64,000 bases of DNA from Sphingomonas sp. PP-CE-1G-424 (GCF_004341085.1 NZ_SLXW01000001.1:248001-312000), one strand, 5' to 3'. Counted from the first letter of the stretch, positions 1-8,453 are shown. Notes: a model not told the origin generated them from the letters alone. Translations and numbers: made by a program.

Positions 1-86
1 CGGGCTCAGATTGGAGACTCGGCCGCCGGAAACCCGGGAAGAGACGACCGTCTGTGCAAAACAGGAAAAGCGCCAAGCCAACTACC

Positions 87-164
87 GTTCCCTCGCGAAG
101 GCGGTGGTCCAGGGTTGCAGGCGCTGTCCTATGAGATCCTGGGCCCCCGCCTTCGCGGGGGAAC
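87..164. repeat. Nested palindromic intergenic repeat, family E, copy 1
   Basis: Inverted arms built on CGCGAAGGCGG and CCGCCTTCGCGG flank a short variable centre; each arm can fold into its own small hairpin. It lies just downstream of the last F0 gene and may act as a 3' stabiliser or terminator of that operon. Related copies are near 38.0, 39.0 and 44.5 kb. The rest of bases 1-190 shows nothing recognisable. Confidence 0.6.
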
Positions 165-190
165 GGCAGCGCTTCGAGCGCCGCCCCCGG

Positions 191-808
191 TTAGTTGAGG
201 CGGCTGAGACCGGAGATCGAGCGGTCGACCATCATGCGGTCGGCGGCGGCGTCGTGGTGCTCGGCGATGAGGATGCCGGCAGCCTTGGCCGCAGCATCCG
301 CCGCCCGCGCGCGGACTTCGGCGATCGCGGCGCGTTCGGCGGCGGCGATCTTGTCCTCGGCCATCTTGGCGCGGCGGGTCATGAGGTCTTCGGCGCCAGC
401 CTTGGCCTTGGCGATGATCGCCGCCGCTTCGTGATGCGCGTGGGCCTTCATGGCTTCGGCTTCGACGTGCGCGGACTTGGCCTTCGCCTCGTACTCGGTG
501 CGGATCGCTTCGGCTTCGGCACGGAGCGCCTTGGCTTCGTCGAGCTGCGTGCGGATGCCGGCGATGCGCGTATCGAGCATCTTGCCGATCATGCCTGGAA
601 CCTTCTTCCAGATCATCAGCAGGATGACGACGATCATCGCGACCGCGACCCAGCCGGTCGAGGTCAGGCCGAGCGCGGTCGGATCGGACACATGCTCGAC
701 GCCGCCAGGCGCGGTCGTGTGACCCTGGATGCCTTGGTTGTCGATCGCACCTTCGGGCGCCATGCCCTCTTCGTGGATGACCTTTGCGGCCGAATCTGGA
801 TTAGCCAT
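191..808 (-). CDS. atpF: F0F1 ATP synthase subunit b
   Basis: 205-residue peripheral-stalk subunit b of the F-type ATP synthase; it anchors in the inner membrane and holds F1 through delta. After a roughly 50-residue polar N-terminal extension there is one membrane helix (about residues 52-70, VAVAMIVVILLMIW), then a long Ala/Glu/Lys-rich helix typical of the stalk coiled coil. The start at 808 (MANPDS) is chosen because the b' gene upstream ends at 801, giving an 8-base overlap and translational coupling; the longer open frame upstream is a shadow of b'. The extension before the membrane helix is longer than in E. coli. Last gene of the F0 operon. Family assignment is firm. Confidence 0.93.
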   Translation of the reverse strand: MANPDSAAKVIHEEGMAPEGAIDNQGIQGHTTAPGGVEHVSDPTALGLTSTGWVAVAMIVVILLMIWKKVPGMIGKMLDTRIAGIRTQLDEAKALRAEAEAIRTEYEAKAKSAHVEAEAMKAHAHHEAAAIIAKAKAGAEDLMTRRAKMAEDKIAAAERAAIAEVRARAADAAAKAAGILIAEHHDAAADRMMVDRSISGLSRLN

Positions 809-1295
809 GCGCCGTCGTCCTGCGTACCGCGTCGGTCGCCGCGTCCAGGCTGACCTGGAGACCAGCGACCTTGGCGGCCAATTGCTGTGCTGCTTCGGCG
901 GCGACGCCCTGCAAGTTCGAGAGCGCCTCGGCCTTCGCATTCGCGACCGCCAGATCGTGATGACCCAGACGCTCGGCGAGTTCGGCGTCGGCTGCATGGA
1001 CCTGCTGCTCGAACGCCGTCGCCGCGCGCTTGGCTGCTGCCGCGGTCTCGGCCTGCGCCGCAACGCGGGCCGCGTCCATCTCGGCCTGCCAGTTCGCCTG
1101 GACCGTATCGGCCTGCGCACGGGCAGCGACCGCTGCCGCCAGATCGCCGGCGATCTTGCCTTCGCGCGAGTCCACGTTGGACACGATCTTTGGCACCATT
1201 CCCTTGCCGATCCCGAAATACAGGATGCCGAAGGTGAGGAGCAGCCAGAAGATCTGCGAGGCGTAGGTAGCGGCTATCTGGGAAATCTGGGGCAT
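801..1295 (-). CDS. atpF2: F0F1 ATP synthase subunit b'
   Basis: 164-residue second stalk subunit (b'), as found in alphaproteobacteria, photosynthetic bacteria and chloroplasts, where b and b' form a heterodimer. A membrane helix lies near the N-terminus (about residues 11-30, SQIFWLLLTFGILYFGIG), followed by a charged and alanine-rich helix. The start at 1295 (MPQISQ) removes an unlikely Arg/Pro-rich leader from the longer frame and puts the membrane helix at the expected distance. The gene follows atpE and overlaps atpF by 8 bases, so b and b' are probably made in equal amounts. Confidence 0.92.
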   Translation of the reverse strand: MPQISQIAATYASQIFWLLLTFGILYFGIGKGMVPKIVSNVDSREGKIAGDLAAAVAARAQADTVQANWQAEMDAARVAAQAETAAAAKRAATAFEQQVHAADAELAERLGHHDLAVANAKAEALSNLQGVAAEAAQQLAAKVAGLQVSLDAATDAVRRTTAHG

Positions 1296-1349
1296 GTCGG
1301 TCCTTCGTGAAACGGCCGGGCGCGGTCGCCCGGCCAATTCAGCGAGTTG

Positions 1350-1577
1350 TTAGGCGACGAACACGAGGATGATCATCGTGACGAAGGCGAGCAGACCGAG
1401 AAGCTCGGCTGCTGCGAAACCGATGAACAGACGGCCCTGCTGGCTGTCGGCTGCGCCCGGGTTACGGAGAGCGCCGGCGAGGAACTGAGCGAACACGTTG
1501 CCCACGCCGAGAGCTGCGAGGCCCATGCCGATCGCTGCGAGGCCGGCACCGATCATCTTTGCTGCGTTGACGTCCAT
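1350..1577 (-). CDS. atpE: F0F1 ATP synthase subunit c
   Basis: 75-residue proteolipid forming the rotor ring. It shows two hydrophobic hairpin helices joined by a polar loop (RNPGAADSQQGR, about residues 38-49), and the proton-carrying carboxylate Glu58 in the second helix (AAAELLG). Gly/Ala-rich packing in helix 1 (GAGLAAIGMGLAALGVG) is characteristic. Length and residues match functional c subunits; glutamate rather than aspartate is common outside gammaproteobacteria, and I see no sodium-type ligand signature. It lies between atpB and the b' gene. Confidence 0.96.
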   Translation of the reverse strand: MDVNAAKMIGAGLAAIGMGLAALGVGNVFAQFLAGALRNPGAADSQQGRLFIGFAAAELLGLLAFVTMIILVFVA

Positions 1578-1616
1578 GATAAATTCCCTTTGAAAATCAG
1601 TTAGGTAATGGAAAAC

Positions 1617-2408
1617 TTAGTGAAGGTTTACGGCGTCGTTCAGATAGACCGACGTCAGCAACGCGAACACGTATGCCTGGATCGCGGCAACCAGCAGCTC
1701 GAGCAGCGTGATGCCGATCATCAGCAGCATGCTCGGCGCGCTCACCAGACCGATATACATCCCGCCCAGGTTCAGGCCGTTGATCACGAACGCGGCCAGC
1801 ACCTTGAGCAGGATATGGCCTGCGGTCATCGCCACGAACAGTCGCAGACCGAGCGAGAACGGACGCACCAGGAACGACATCAGCTCGACCACGAAGATCA
1901 GCGGGATCATCAGTGCGGGCGTACCGCTCGGCACGAACAGCGAGAAGAAGTGGAAGCCATGCTTGCCGAAGCCGACGAGCAGCACGATCGCGAAGCTGAT
2001 CAGCGCCAGTACGCCGGTGACGGTCATGTGGCTGGTCACGGTGAACGGATGCACGCCGGGGACGATACCGAACGGCAGGAGCCCGATGGTGTTCGCGAAC
2101 AGAATGAACATGAACAGCGAGAAGACATAGGGCACGAAGCGCTTGCCGCCCGGGCCGACATTCTGCTCGAGCATGCCCGAGATGAAGCCGGTGAAGCCCT
2201 CGACCGCCATCTGCCAGCGACCGGGGACGAGCTCGCGCTTCATGCCACCGATCATGAACGCCCAAAGCGCGACCAGCGTCACCACCATCCACAATGCGGA
2301 GTTGGTGAACGACAGGTCATAGCCACCTACGATCCAGTGCGAGCCGAACGCCGGCTCGATCAGGAACTGGTGCATCGGATCGATCTTGCCGCCCTGTTCT
2401 GCCGCCAC
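1617..2408 (-). CDS. atpB: F0F1 ATP synthase subunit a
   Basis: 263-residue polytopic membrane subunit that forms the proton half-channels against the c ring. Five or six membrane helices are visible. The essential arginine lies in PFSLGLRLFVAM, followed by TAGHILL, both hallmarks of the family. The N-terminus MAAEQGGKIDPMHQF is typical of the alphaproteobacterial form. It follows atpI by 37 bases and precedes atpE in the F0 operon. Confidence 0.96.
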   Translation of the reverse strand: MAAEQGGKIDPMHQFLIEPAFGSHWIVGGYDLSFTNSALWMVVTLVALWAFMIGGMKRELVPGRWQMAVEGFTGFISGMLEQNVGPGGKRFVPYVFSLFMFILFANTIGLLPFGIVPGVHPFTVTSHMTVTGVLALISFAIVLLVGFGKHGFHFFSLFVPSGTPALMIPLIFVVELMSFLVRPFSLGLRLFVAMTAGHILLKVLAAFVINGLNLGGMYIGLVSAPSMLLMIGITLLELLVAAIQAYVFALLTSVYLNDAVNLH

Positions 2409-2445
2409 GTGGAATCCCTGCCGTCTTGATACGACAAACGCCCGG

Positions 2446-2766
2446 TTACTCCGGGCGTTCGCCTGAAATTCGAATGATCTGCCTGAACGCGACCGCTATC
2501 CCGAGGAACAGCAGCACGATCAGCCCCCAAGGGCCAGTGCCGAACCAATGGTCTATCAACCATCCGATCAGCGCACTGCCGACGAGACTCCCGATGAGAG
2601 CGGAAATGACGCGATTGCCTTGCGAGTAACCCCGCTCGGCATCCGCCCCCTTCTGCCCCTTTGCGAGCGTTTCCCGATGCTGCGCCTCTCGCAATCGCTC
2701 ATCGAGCGCGGAAAGTCGCGGATCTTCAACACCCTGGGGGTCCTGTCCGGGTTCGATCTCCGCCAC
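2446..2766 (-). CDS. atpI: ATP synthase assembly protein AtpI
   Basis: About 106 residues, first gene of the F0 operon. The N-terminal half is charged and helical; the C-terminal half has two membrane helices (ISALIGSLVGSALIGWLI and GLIVLLFLGIAVAF), the usual AtpI architecture. AtpI helps c-ring assembly and possibly Mg transport. An ATG at 2772 is possible, but GGAGG sits only one base from it and seven bases from the GTG at 2766, so I choose GTG (MAEIEPGQDP). Family assignment rests on architecture and position; these proteins are poorly conserved. Confidence 0.85.
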   Translation of the reverse strand: MAEIEPGQDPQGVEDPRLSALDERLREAQHRETLAKGQKGADAERGYSQGNRVISALIGSLVGSALIGWLIDHWFGTGPWGLIVLLFLGIAVAFRQIIRISGERPE

Positions 2767-2838
2767 GCACATTCCTCCACCTGATTTCGCATCGGGGAGG
2801 AAGCAAGCAGCGACGAGCGATCCCGCCAAGGCGCGGTC

Positions 2839-2867
2839 CGTTTAGAAAAGGGGGGGGGGCAAGTCAA
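2839..2867 (-). promoter_or_regulatory. Candidate F0 operon promoter with a C10 tract in the spacer
   Basis: On the minus strand TTGACT (2867-2862) is followed after exactly 17 bases by TAAACG (2844-2839), about 73 bases upstream of the atpI start. The spacer contains ten consecutive C (G at 2850-2859 on the plus strand). The -35 matches the consensus at 5 of 6 positions, the -10 at only 3 of 6. This is inferred from sequence and position. Confidence 0.4.
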
Positions 2868-2943
2868 CCGGTGTGACACGGGCGTCATTAATGTCGGGTT
2901 GGGTTACTGGCGCTAGGTAGCAGGATGGCGACTGATGCCCAGC

Positions 2944-3026
2944 CCGTCATCCTGACGAAAGTCAGGATCCAGAGCCACAAGCGAACCGTGCTTGGCTCTG
3001 GATCCTGGGTAGAGCCCAGGATGACG
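2944..3026. repeat. Nested palindromic repeat, family A, copy 1 (variant right arm)
   Basis: The left arm is CGTCATCCTGACGAAAGTCAGG plus ATCCAGAG, split here to show its internal hairpin (CCTGAC-GAAA-GTCAGG). The right arm keeps GGCTCTGGATCCTG but replaces the usual hairpin by CCTGGG-TAGAG-CCCAGG. It lies between atpI and ydbL, which point the same way. Confidence 0.8.
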
Positions 3027-3060
3027 AACTAGGAAAGCGTCGGGCGTTTACCCGGGTAGC

Positions 3061-3438
3061 TCAAACGCAGCGCGAATCGCGTTCGGGAGCGCCGGCGGTA
3101 CGGGTCTTCCAGACACCGTTCGGCGTCTTGTACTTCTCGCCGGGGTTGGTCTGCAGGATCAGGTTGCAGCCGCTCGTGAACGCAAGCTGCTCGACCGTCG
3201 CGCCGCTCGCCTGCGCCTTTGCCGTGTACGCCGACTTGCGCTGGATATTGATGTTATTGACCAGCGCGCGCAGGTCGCCGCTCGCCGCGCCGACCAGGCC
3301 GAGATAGCCGTCGGGCTGCTCGCCGACCTCGCCACCGGCACGCGCCGCGGCATAGGCCGGATCGCGCTGCGCCGACGCTGCCACCGAAAGGCCGCCGAGA
3401 ACCGCGGCTGCGGCAATCATGGCAATGACCTTCTTCAT
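3061..3438 (-). CDS. ydbL: YdbL family protein (DUF1318)
   Basis: 125 residues with a Sec signal peptide (MKKVIAMIAAAAVLGGLSVAASA, cleavage after about residue 23) and a periplasmic domain of the YdbL/DUF1318 type (AYAAARAGGEVGEQPDGYLG, then NNINIQRKSAYTAKA). It is the third gene of a ydbH-ynbE-ydbL operon and starts one base after the ynbE stop. In E. coli, YdbL modulates the YdbH-YnbE bridge that carries phospholipid between the membranes. Two late cysteines (SGCNLI and the penultimate residue) could form a disulfide. Identification is by sequence character plus gene order. Confidence 0.85.
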   Translation of the reverse strand: MKKVIAMIAAAAVLGGLSVAASAQRDPAYAAARAGGEVGEQPDGYLGLVGAASGDLRALVNNINIQRKSAYTAKAQASGATVEQLAFTSGCNLILQTNPGEKYKTPNGVWKTRTAGAPERDSRCV

Positions 3439-3439
3439 A

Positions 3440-3667
3440 TCAAAATATCCCCGGATTCTGCTGGATCAACGATTTCGCCTCGCCATCGAGACGATAGACC
3501 ACTTCCTGCGTGACATTGATGTTGAGGTTGATCTCGATCGGCTTGTCGGGCGCCGACACGTTGATGCAGCCCGGCAAGGCCGCCGTCAGCCCGATAATCG
3601 CGATCGTCCTCGTCATCCTACGCAAGATCGGCCTTTGCTCCAGCTTCTTCAATCCTGTTTCGGTCAT
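3440..3667 (-). CDS. ynbE: YnbE-like outer-membrane lipoprotein
   Basis: A small lipoprotein (75 residues from 3667, or 58 from the internal ATG at 3616) with a clear lipobox LPGC preceded by a hydrophobic stretch (TIAIIGLTAA). The first ATG overlaps the ydbH stop as ATGA and has an AGGA box seven bases upstream; the second gives a more usual 16-residue signal peptide but a weaker ribosome site. The mature part (NVSAPDKPIEINLNINVTQE) matches YnbE. YnbE partners YdbH in an outer-membrane contact for phospholipid transport. Confidence 0.85.
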   Translation of the reverse strand: MTETGLKKLEQRPILRRMTRTIAIIGLTAALPGCINVSAPDKPIEINLNINVTQEVVYRLDGEAKSLIQQNPGIF

Positions 3668-6600
3668 GGCACGATCCTGCTTGCGGGAGGCTGAATGGTT
3701 GGAAGTTTGAGCGTTGGGTTGGGCGGCGGCGGCGCGGCCTGCTGTTGCAGCAACGCCGGCAGGTTGCGCTGGATCAGCCGCTTCGGATCGTAGAAGCTCT
3801 GCGCCGAATCGAGCAGCCCGCGGAACGGCGCCTTGATGCGGATATTGAACACAAACGGCAGTTTCTGGAGCCGGCGGACGATGAAGTTCGACTTGGCCCC
3901 CTCACCCTGGCTGATCCCGGCAAAGCGCACGTCGGTGACCATCTCGCCCGCGAGCGGCCCGTTCATGCCGACCCGCAACGACTGATACCGCAGCGACTTC
4001 AGCGCCTGGAACGCGATGTTCGCCCACATGCCGAGATCCTTCTGGCTGAGATCGCCGACATAGGCGAGCGTGCCGCCGCCTTTGCGCACCTGGAGATCGC
4101 CGCCTTCGATCCGGCCGCCCGTTTCGTCGAAGATCATCGGCAGCACGCCGTCGAAGATCCCGGTCGCATCGAGATTTTTGAAATCGAACTGTTGCAGGAA
4201 CTGGTCGGCGGCCATGTTGACGACGTGGAACGTCATCCGCCGCTCCTTCGGCGCGGAGAAGTCGAGCAGCGTCGGGTCGAGCGTCAGCGATCCGCCCGCG
4301 AACGGCCACGACCCACCCTCGACCTGCACGCGCGCGCCGGGCAGCGTCTGGTAACGGATCGTGCCATCGGTGACCGGGATGCCGGGGTTGAGCGTGCGGA
4401 TCGTCGCCACCTGCCCCGGCGCGCTCTGGAGGTTGAGCAGGTCGGTGAAGCGGATCTCGGTGGCGATGCCCGTGACCGGGCCGAATGCAGCAGCGAGATC
4501 GGTGCCGGCGGTGCGGAACACGCCGGTGCTGGTCACGCCGTCGGGGTTCCAGGCGATATGCCCCTCGCCGCTGACCGATCCGTTGACGTCCGCGATCACG
4601 CCGAAGGTCAGCGGAGTAAGCGCGTCGGGTTGCAGCTTGTCCTTGGCGAACGCAATCGCGGGCACGTTCAGGTCGGCCTTGCCTGCGCCGGCACCGAGCG
4701 CGTGGGTCAGCGTGACGTCGGCGACCTTGGTATTGGTGGTCGGTTCGAACAGCGTGCCGGCGGCGGTGATCGTGCCGTTGACCAGCTGAAGCGTCACAGT
4801 GCGCGCGGCTAGCGGCTTGAAGCGCGGGGTCGGCGCGGCATCGGATACCCCCATCGCGCCGGTGAGGTCGAGCGCGCCATTGACGAGCGTCCAGTCGCCG
4901 GCCGCCTCGCCGAGCAGCAGCGGCACGTTGGCGATCTGCCCCGAGCCACCCGTGAACGCGCCCGCGACGCCCTGCCCGGCCATGCGGCCCGTGACGGAGG
5001 CGAAGTCGAGCTGCGTGACACGTTCGGGCGCGCCGATGCGGGTCTGCACGCCATCGATCGCAAAGCCGCGATCCGCCAGCCGCACGGTCGCTCCCGCGGT
5101 CGCGAGCGTGATCGGTGTGGTGCCGAGTCGCCCACCCAGCTTGGCCGCGGCGATCTTCGCACCACCGCTGACCCGCACGCCGTCGACCTGCACCAGCGCG
5201 CCGTCCACCGGGCACAAGGTCAGCCGCGACGGATCGAGCACCAACCCGGATATCGCCAGGCGTTGGACGGCCAACGGCGCGCAACCGGTGTTGACGACCA
5301 GTCGCCCACGACCGTCCCAAAGCGCCGCAACCGGCATCGACAGACCATCGACCCGGTTGGCGGGACCGCCCGCACCGATCGGTCCCGCGACCGTGACGCG
5401 CGTCGCGATCGAGGTTGCCCCGCCCGGCGTCGCGCTGAAGGTGACGGGAGTCAGCGCCAGTCGCGCGCCACCCGCCGCATAGGGCGCGATGGTGGCGACG
5501 CCGCGGATCGCCGCGCTCGGTTTCGCCTGTGCGAGCGACACGCGCGCCTCAGGCAACCCGCCGCCGCGCATCGCGAGCACCGTGTCGAGCCGCACGCCAC
5601 CGTTCGGCCAGCCGAACGCAACCCCGCTCCCGCCGCCAAGCGCCACCCGCGCCCCACTGGCGGAGGCGAGCGCCAGACGCGACAGCAAAGCCTGGCCGCG
5701 CCCACCGTTGACCCGCACGCGAAAGTTGGCGTCCGCCACAAATCCGCGGCCGGCCTTCTGGATCGCCTGTGCCACCGCGGTCGCCAACGGCGCTACGGGC
5801 GTCCCCGCGGCCGCGCCGCCTATTCCTGCCAGCCCCGCGAGTCGCTTCTGCGCCACCGCCGCGCCGCTCGCCTGGACGCGCCCGTCGAACGCGATCTGCT
5901 GGCCGATCCGGTAGGTGCCCGCGAGCGCAACCCGCCGCGCGCCGCCTTCGGTGGTGCGAACGGTATCGGCGGCGATGTTCGCCTTGCCGCCGGTCGCCGC
6001 CGCGCCTCCTGTGAAGTCGATCGTTCCCCCAGCACCGGCCAAAGTCGCACCCGGCGTCCGTGCCGCGCCAGTCTTGAGCGTCGCCTTGCCCTGCCAGCGA
6101 TCGAGCGCGGCGGAGAGGCCGACCTCCAGATCGGCCACGATCCGCTCCGCCTGCGTTGTCCCGCAGGTGAGCCGCGACACGCGCACCGGCCCCGTGATCG
6201 TCGGTTTGGCCGCGTCGATCCGCAACTTCACCGTCGCCGCGAGCCGATCGATCACGCACCCGCCGACATCGAGCCGCTCGCTGATCGCCGCCAGCGACCC
6301 GCGGAACCCGTCGTCGAGCTTGCCGGAGCCGGCGAGCTTCAGTCCGACGATCCCTTGCGGCGTCTCCAGCCGCATCCGCCCATCGGCAATCGACACGTCG
6401 AGCGCGGGCAACGCGAACGGCTTCCCCGACGGCGCCGGCAGCAGCTTGTCGATCGCGCCGAGCGAGACTTTCCCGTCCACCAGCCGCCCGCGCAGCCGGA
6501 CCTTCCCCGCGCGCACGCCCTCCAGATACGGCCCCGACAACCCGAGGCCGGTCCGCGTCTCGACCCAGTCCGCCACGAGATCGGGATGCGCCGGATCGCC

Positions 6601-6843
6601 GATCACGACGTTGCTCAGTCGCTGCCAACCCAGTGCGAGGTCGGCGATGTCGTAGCGCGCAGGCACGCCGGCCCTGGCGAGTTCGCGGTCGATGAACCCC
6701 TCGGCGATCGGCTTCCGTACCAGCCACAGCACGACCAGTCCGACGATCAGGAGCAGCGCGATCCCCAGCGCAACGCGGCGGGCGGTCGCAGGACGGCGAG
6801 GATGGGCCCCGGGGTCGGCCCCCGTCTCGCTCGTCTCGGTCAC
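3664..6843 (-). CDS. ydbH: YdbH family intermembrane phospholipid transport protein
   Basis: 1059-residue AsmA-like protein. A single N-terminal membrane anchor (about residues 24-45, ALGIALLLIVGLVVLWLV) precedes a very long beta-rich periplasmic region, as expected of the bridge-forming proteins that span the periplasm. The C-terminal third (QFDFKNLDATGIFDGVLPM, ERRMTFHVVNM) is the dicarboxylate/YdbH signature region. The C-terminus is proline-rich. It leads the ydbH-ynbE-ydbL operon and is divergent from the radC-like gene with about 86 bases between starts. Function in anterograde phospholipid transport is inferred from E. coli, where YdbH, TamB and YhdP overlap. Confidence 0.88.
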   Translation of the reverse strand: MTETSETGADPGAHPRRPATARRVALGIALLLIVGLVVLWLVRKPIAEGFIDRELARAGVPARYDIADLALGWQRLSNVVIGDPAHPDLVADWVETRTGLGLSGPYLEGVRAGKVRLRGRLVDGKVSLGAIDKLLPAPSGKPFALPALDVSIADGRMRLETPQGIVGLKLAGSGKLDDGFRGSLAAISERLDVGGCVIDRLAATVKLRIDAAKPTITGPVRVSRLTCGTTQAERIVADLEVGLSAALDRWQGKATLKTGAARTPGATLAGAGGTIDFTGGAAATGGKANIAADTVRTTEGGARRVALAGTYRIGQQIAFDGRVQASGAAVAQKRLAGLAGIGGAAAGTPVAPLATAVAQAIQKAGRGFVADANFRVRVNGGRGQALLSRLALASASGARVALGGGSGVAFGWPNGGVRLDTVLAMRGGGLPEARVSLAQAKPSAAIRGVATIAPYAAGGARLALTPVTFSATPGGATSIATRVTVAGPIGAGGPANRVDGLSMPVAALWDGRGRLVVNTGCAPLAVQRLAISGLVLDPSRLTLCPVDGALVQVDGVRVSGGAKIAAAKLGGRLGTTPITLATAGATVRLADRGFAIDGVQTRIGAPERVTQLDFASVTGRMAGQGVAGAFTGGSGQIANVPLLLGEAAGDWTLVNGALDLTGAMGVSDAAPTPRFKPLAARTVTLQLVNGTITAAGTLFEPTTNTKVADVTLTHALGAGAGKADLNVPAIAFAKDKLQPDALTPLTFGVIADVNGSVSGEGHIAWNPDGVTSTGVFRTAGTDLAAAFGPVTGIATEIRFTDLLNLQSAPGQVATIRTLNPGIPVTDGTIRYQTLPGARVQVEGGSWPFAGGSLTLDPTLLDFSAPKERRMTFHVVNMAADQFLQQFDFKNLDATGIFDGVLPMIFDETGGRIEGGDLQVRKGGGTLAYVGDLSQKDLGMWANIAFQALKSLRYQSLRVGMNGPLAGEMVTDVRFAGISQGEGAKSNFIVRRLQKLPFVFNIRIKAPFRGLLDSAQSFYDPKRLIQRNLPALLQQQAAPPPPNPTLKLPTIQPPASRIVP

Positions 6844-6929
6844 CCACTCACTCCGCTACGCTTTCGCGGCCTGCATAGGCGGGAGCGAGGGCGTCATGCA
6901 ATTGCCCAGGGATGTGCTAGCATCGCAAA

Positions 6930-7634
6930 ATGGCCGAACCGGACGAAGACGCTGACGTCCGGGGGGACGATCTGAAGGGCCATCGCGGTCGCCTCCGCAA
7001 ACGCCTGTTCGAAGGCGGCAGCGACGCGCTGCTCGACCATGAACTCATCGAATACCTGCTCGCGATCGCCATCCCCCGCGGCGACACCAAGGCGCTCGCC
7101 AAGGCGCTGATGCGCGAGTTCGGCGGGATCGGCGGCGTGCTGACCGCGGATGCCGAGGCGCTCGGCCGGGTGAAGGGCATGGGCGAGATCTCGACCGCTG
7201 CGATCAAGATCGCGCACGCCGCCGCGATCCGCCTGCTGCAATCGCAGGTTAGCGACCGCCCGGTACTCGCCAACTGGCAGGCGCTGCTCGACTATCTCCG
7301 GGCCGATATGGCGCACCACGCGATCGAGCGCTTCCGCGTGCTGCACCTCAACACCAAGAACATGCTGATTCGCGACGAGGTGATGAGCAAGGGCTCGATC
7401 GACCAGGCCGCGGTTTATGTCCGCGAAGTCATCCGCCGCGCGATCGACCTCGGCTCCGCGTCGATCATCCTCGTCCATAACCATCCGAGCGGCGACCCCT
7501 CCCCCAGCCGCGCCGACATCGACATCACGCGGACAATCGCGGAGGCGGGCAAGCGGCTCGGCATCACCGTGCACGACCATATCGTGATGGGCACCGGCGG
7601 CCATGTCAGCCTGCGCGCGCAGGGGTTGATCTGA
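6930..7634 (+). CDS. radC: RadC family JAB/MPN+ domain protein
   Basis: 234 residues. The N-terminal third carries a helix-hairpin-helix segment (VKGMGEISTAAIKIA, about residues 84-98). The C-terminal part is the RadC JAMM metalloprotease-like fold with the intact metal motif HNHPSGDPSPSRAD. Length and order are normal for RadC. Despite the old name, a direct DNA repair role is doubtful; the JAMM motif suggests hydrolase activity on an unknown substrate. Divergent from ydbH. Confidence 0.92.
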   Translation: MAEPDEDADVRGDDLKGHRGRLRKRLFEGGSDALLDHELIEYLLAIAIPRGDTKALAKALMREFGGIGGVLTADAEALGRVKGMGEISTAAIKIAHAAAIRLLQSQVSDRPVLANWQALLDYLRADMAHHAIERFRVLHLNTKNMLIRDEVMSKGSIDQAAVYVREVIRRAIDLGSASIILVHNHPSGDPSPSRADIDITRTIAEAGKRLGITVHDHIVMGTGGHVSLRAQGLI

Positions 7635-7716
7635 CGCAACTAGATAAGCGTGTAAGTTCCTTCAAAGTCCGGGCCGTTTCGCGCGCGCCTTCGTTGTCTC
7701 ACCGAAGGAATTGCAT

Positions 7717-7929
7717 GTGGACAACAAGCTACACGACGAAGCCTCGATCGTAACCGCGGAACACGGCCAAGTCCTGGTCGATGGGCCGGACGGCGTCGCG
7801 GTATCGCTGACGCCTGATGCCGCCGTCGAGACATCCGACCGGCTGTTGGACGCCGCGGTCGAAGCGCAAGGCCAGATCCTGATCGAGGCGCAGGTCGAAA
7901 AAGAACGCGCAGCCCGCAAATCGGGTTGA
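7717..7929 (+). CDS. Hypothetical acidic protein, 70 residues
   Basis: A small soluble acidic protein (MDNKLHDEASIV, then AVSLTPDAAVETSDRLL). I choose the GTG at 7717 because GAAGGA lies about seven bases upstream; a TTG at 7711 would add two residues. No signal peptide, membrane helix or recognised motif. The ending is a charged helix (EAQVEKERAARKSG). It sits 80 bases after radC, same strand. Composition and codon use look like a real gene; function unknown. Confidence 0.65.
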   Translation: MDNKLHDEASIVTAEHGQVLVDGPDGVAVSLTPDAAVETSDRLLDAAVEAQGQILIEAQVEKERAARKSG

Positions 7930-8000
7930 TCGACAGGCCTGCCTAGCGACTTTGGCGGATCAGGGATTGTTGAAAGTCGCCCCCTGATCCGCGGTATCGA

Positions 8001-8453
8001 TCAGCCTTGCGTCAAGAAGCTGGTCACTTCGGTTTTAGTCAGCGACTTGTTCTTGTCGGTATCGGCCTGCGCGAAGGCGGCGGAGACCCATTTCTTGATC
8101 TCGGGCGCATCGGGCTTGGTCGAGGGATCGGTCTCGGTCTTCAGCGCGACCATCCAGCCGGCGAATTCCGCCGCGCTGAGCTTGCCGTCGCCGTTCTTGT
8201 CATAGGTCGGGAACTCGGTGTCGACGACCTGCGCGACCTGACTCCCCGTCGCCGGCTGCTCGCGTGCGGCGGACTGCATCGGCACCGGGTCGGTCGGCGT
8301 ACCGGACTGCGGAGTCGCCATCGCATCAGACTGCGCCGCCTGCGCAGCAACACCGCCACCGGACGCGGGCGCTTGTGAGGATGTTGCAGCGGTCTGCGCC
8401 AATACGGGTGCAGCAAGCATCACCGCGCCAGCCAGCATAGCATATTTCAACAT
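8001..8453 (-). CDS. Secreted EF-hand calcium-binding protein
   Basis: About 150 residues with a signal peptide (MLKYAMLAGAVMLAAPVLAQ) and an Ala/Gln/Pro-rich low-complexity linker, then two EF-hand loops: DKNGDGKLSAAE, fully canonical, and DTDKNKSLTKTE, canonical except for Lys in place of Gly at position 6. The start at 8453 is chosen so that the signal peptide lies at the N-terminus; the open frame extends further upstream without support. Probably a periplasmic calcium sensor or buffer; no partner is evident. The 250 bases to purB hold no recognised feature. Confidence 0.85.
   Translation of the reverse strand: MLKYAMLAGAVMLAAPVLAQTAATSSQAPASGGGVAAQAAQSDAMATPQSGTPTDPVPMQSAAREQPATGSQVAQVVDTEFPTYDKNGDGKLSAAEFAGWMVALKTETDPSTKPDAPEIKKWVSAAFAQADTDKNKSLTKTEVTSFLTQG

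Noticed and set aside
11..853. 280-residue plus-strand frame opposite the b subunit gene
   Set aside because: Low-complexity Gly/Asp/Arg composition, overlaps the clear atpF reading frame, and begins in non-coding DNA.
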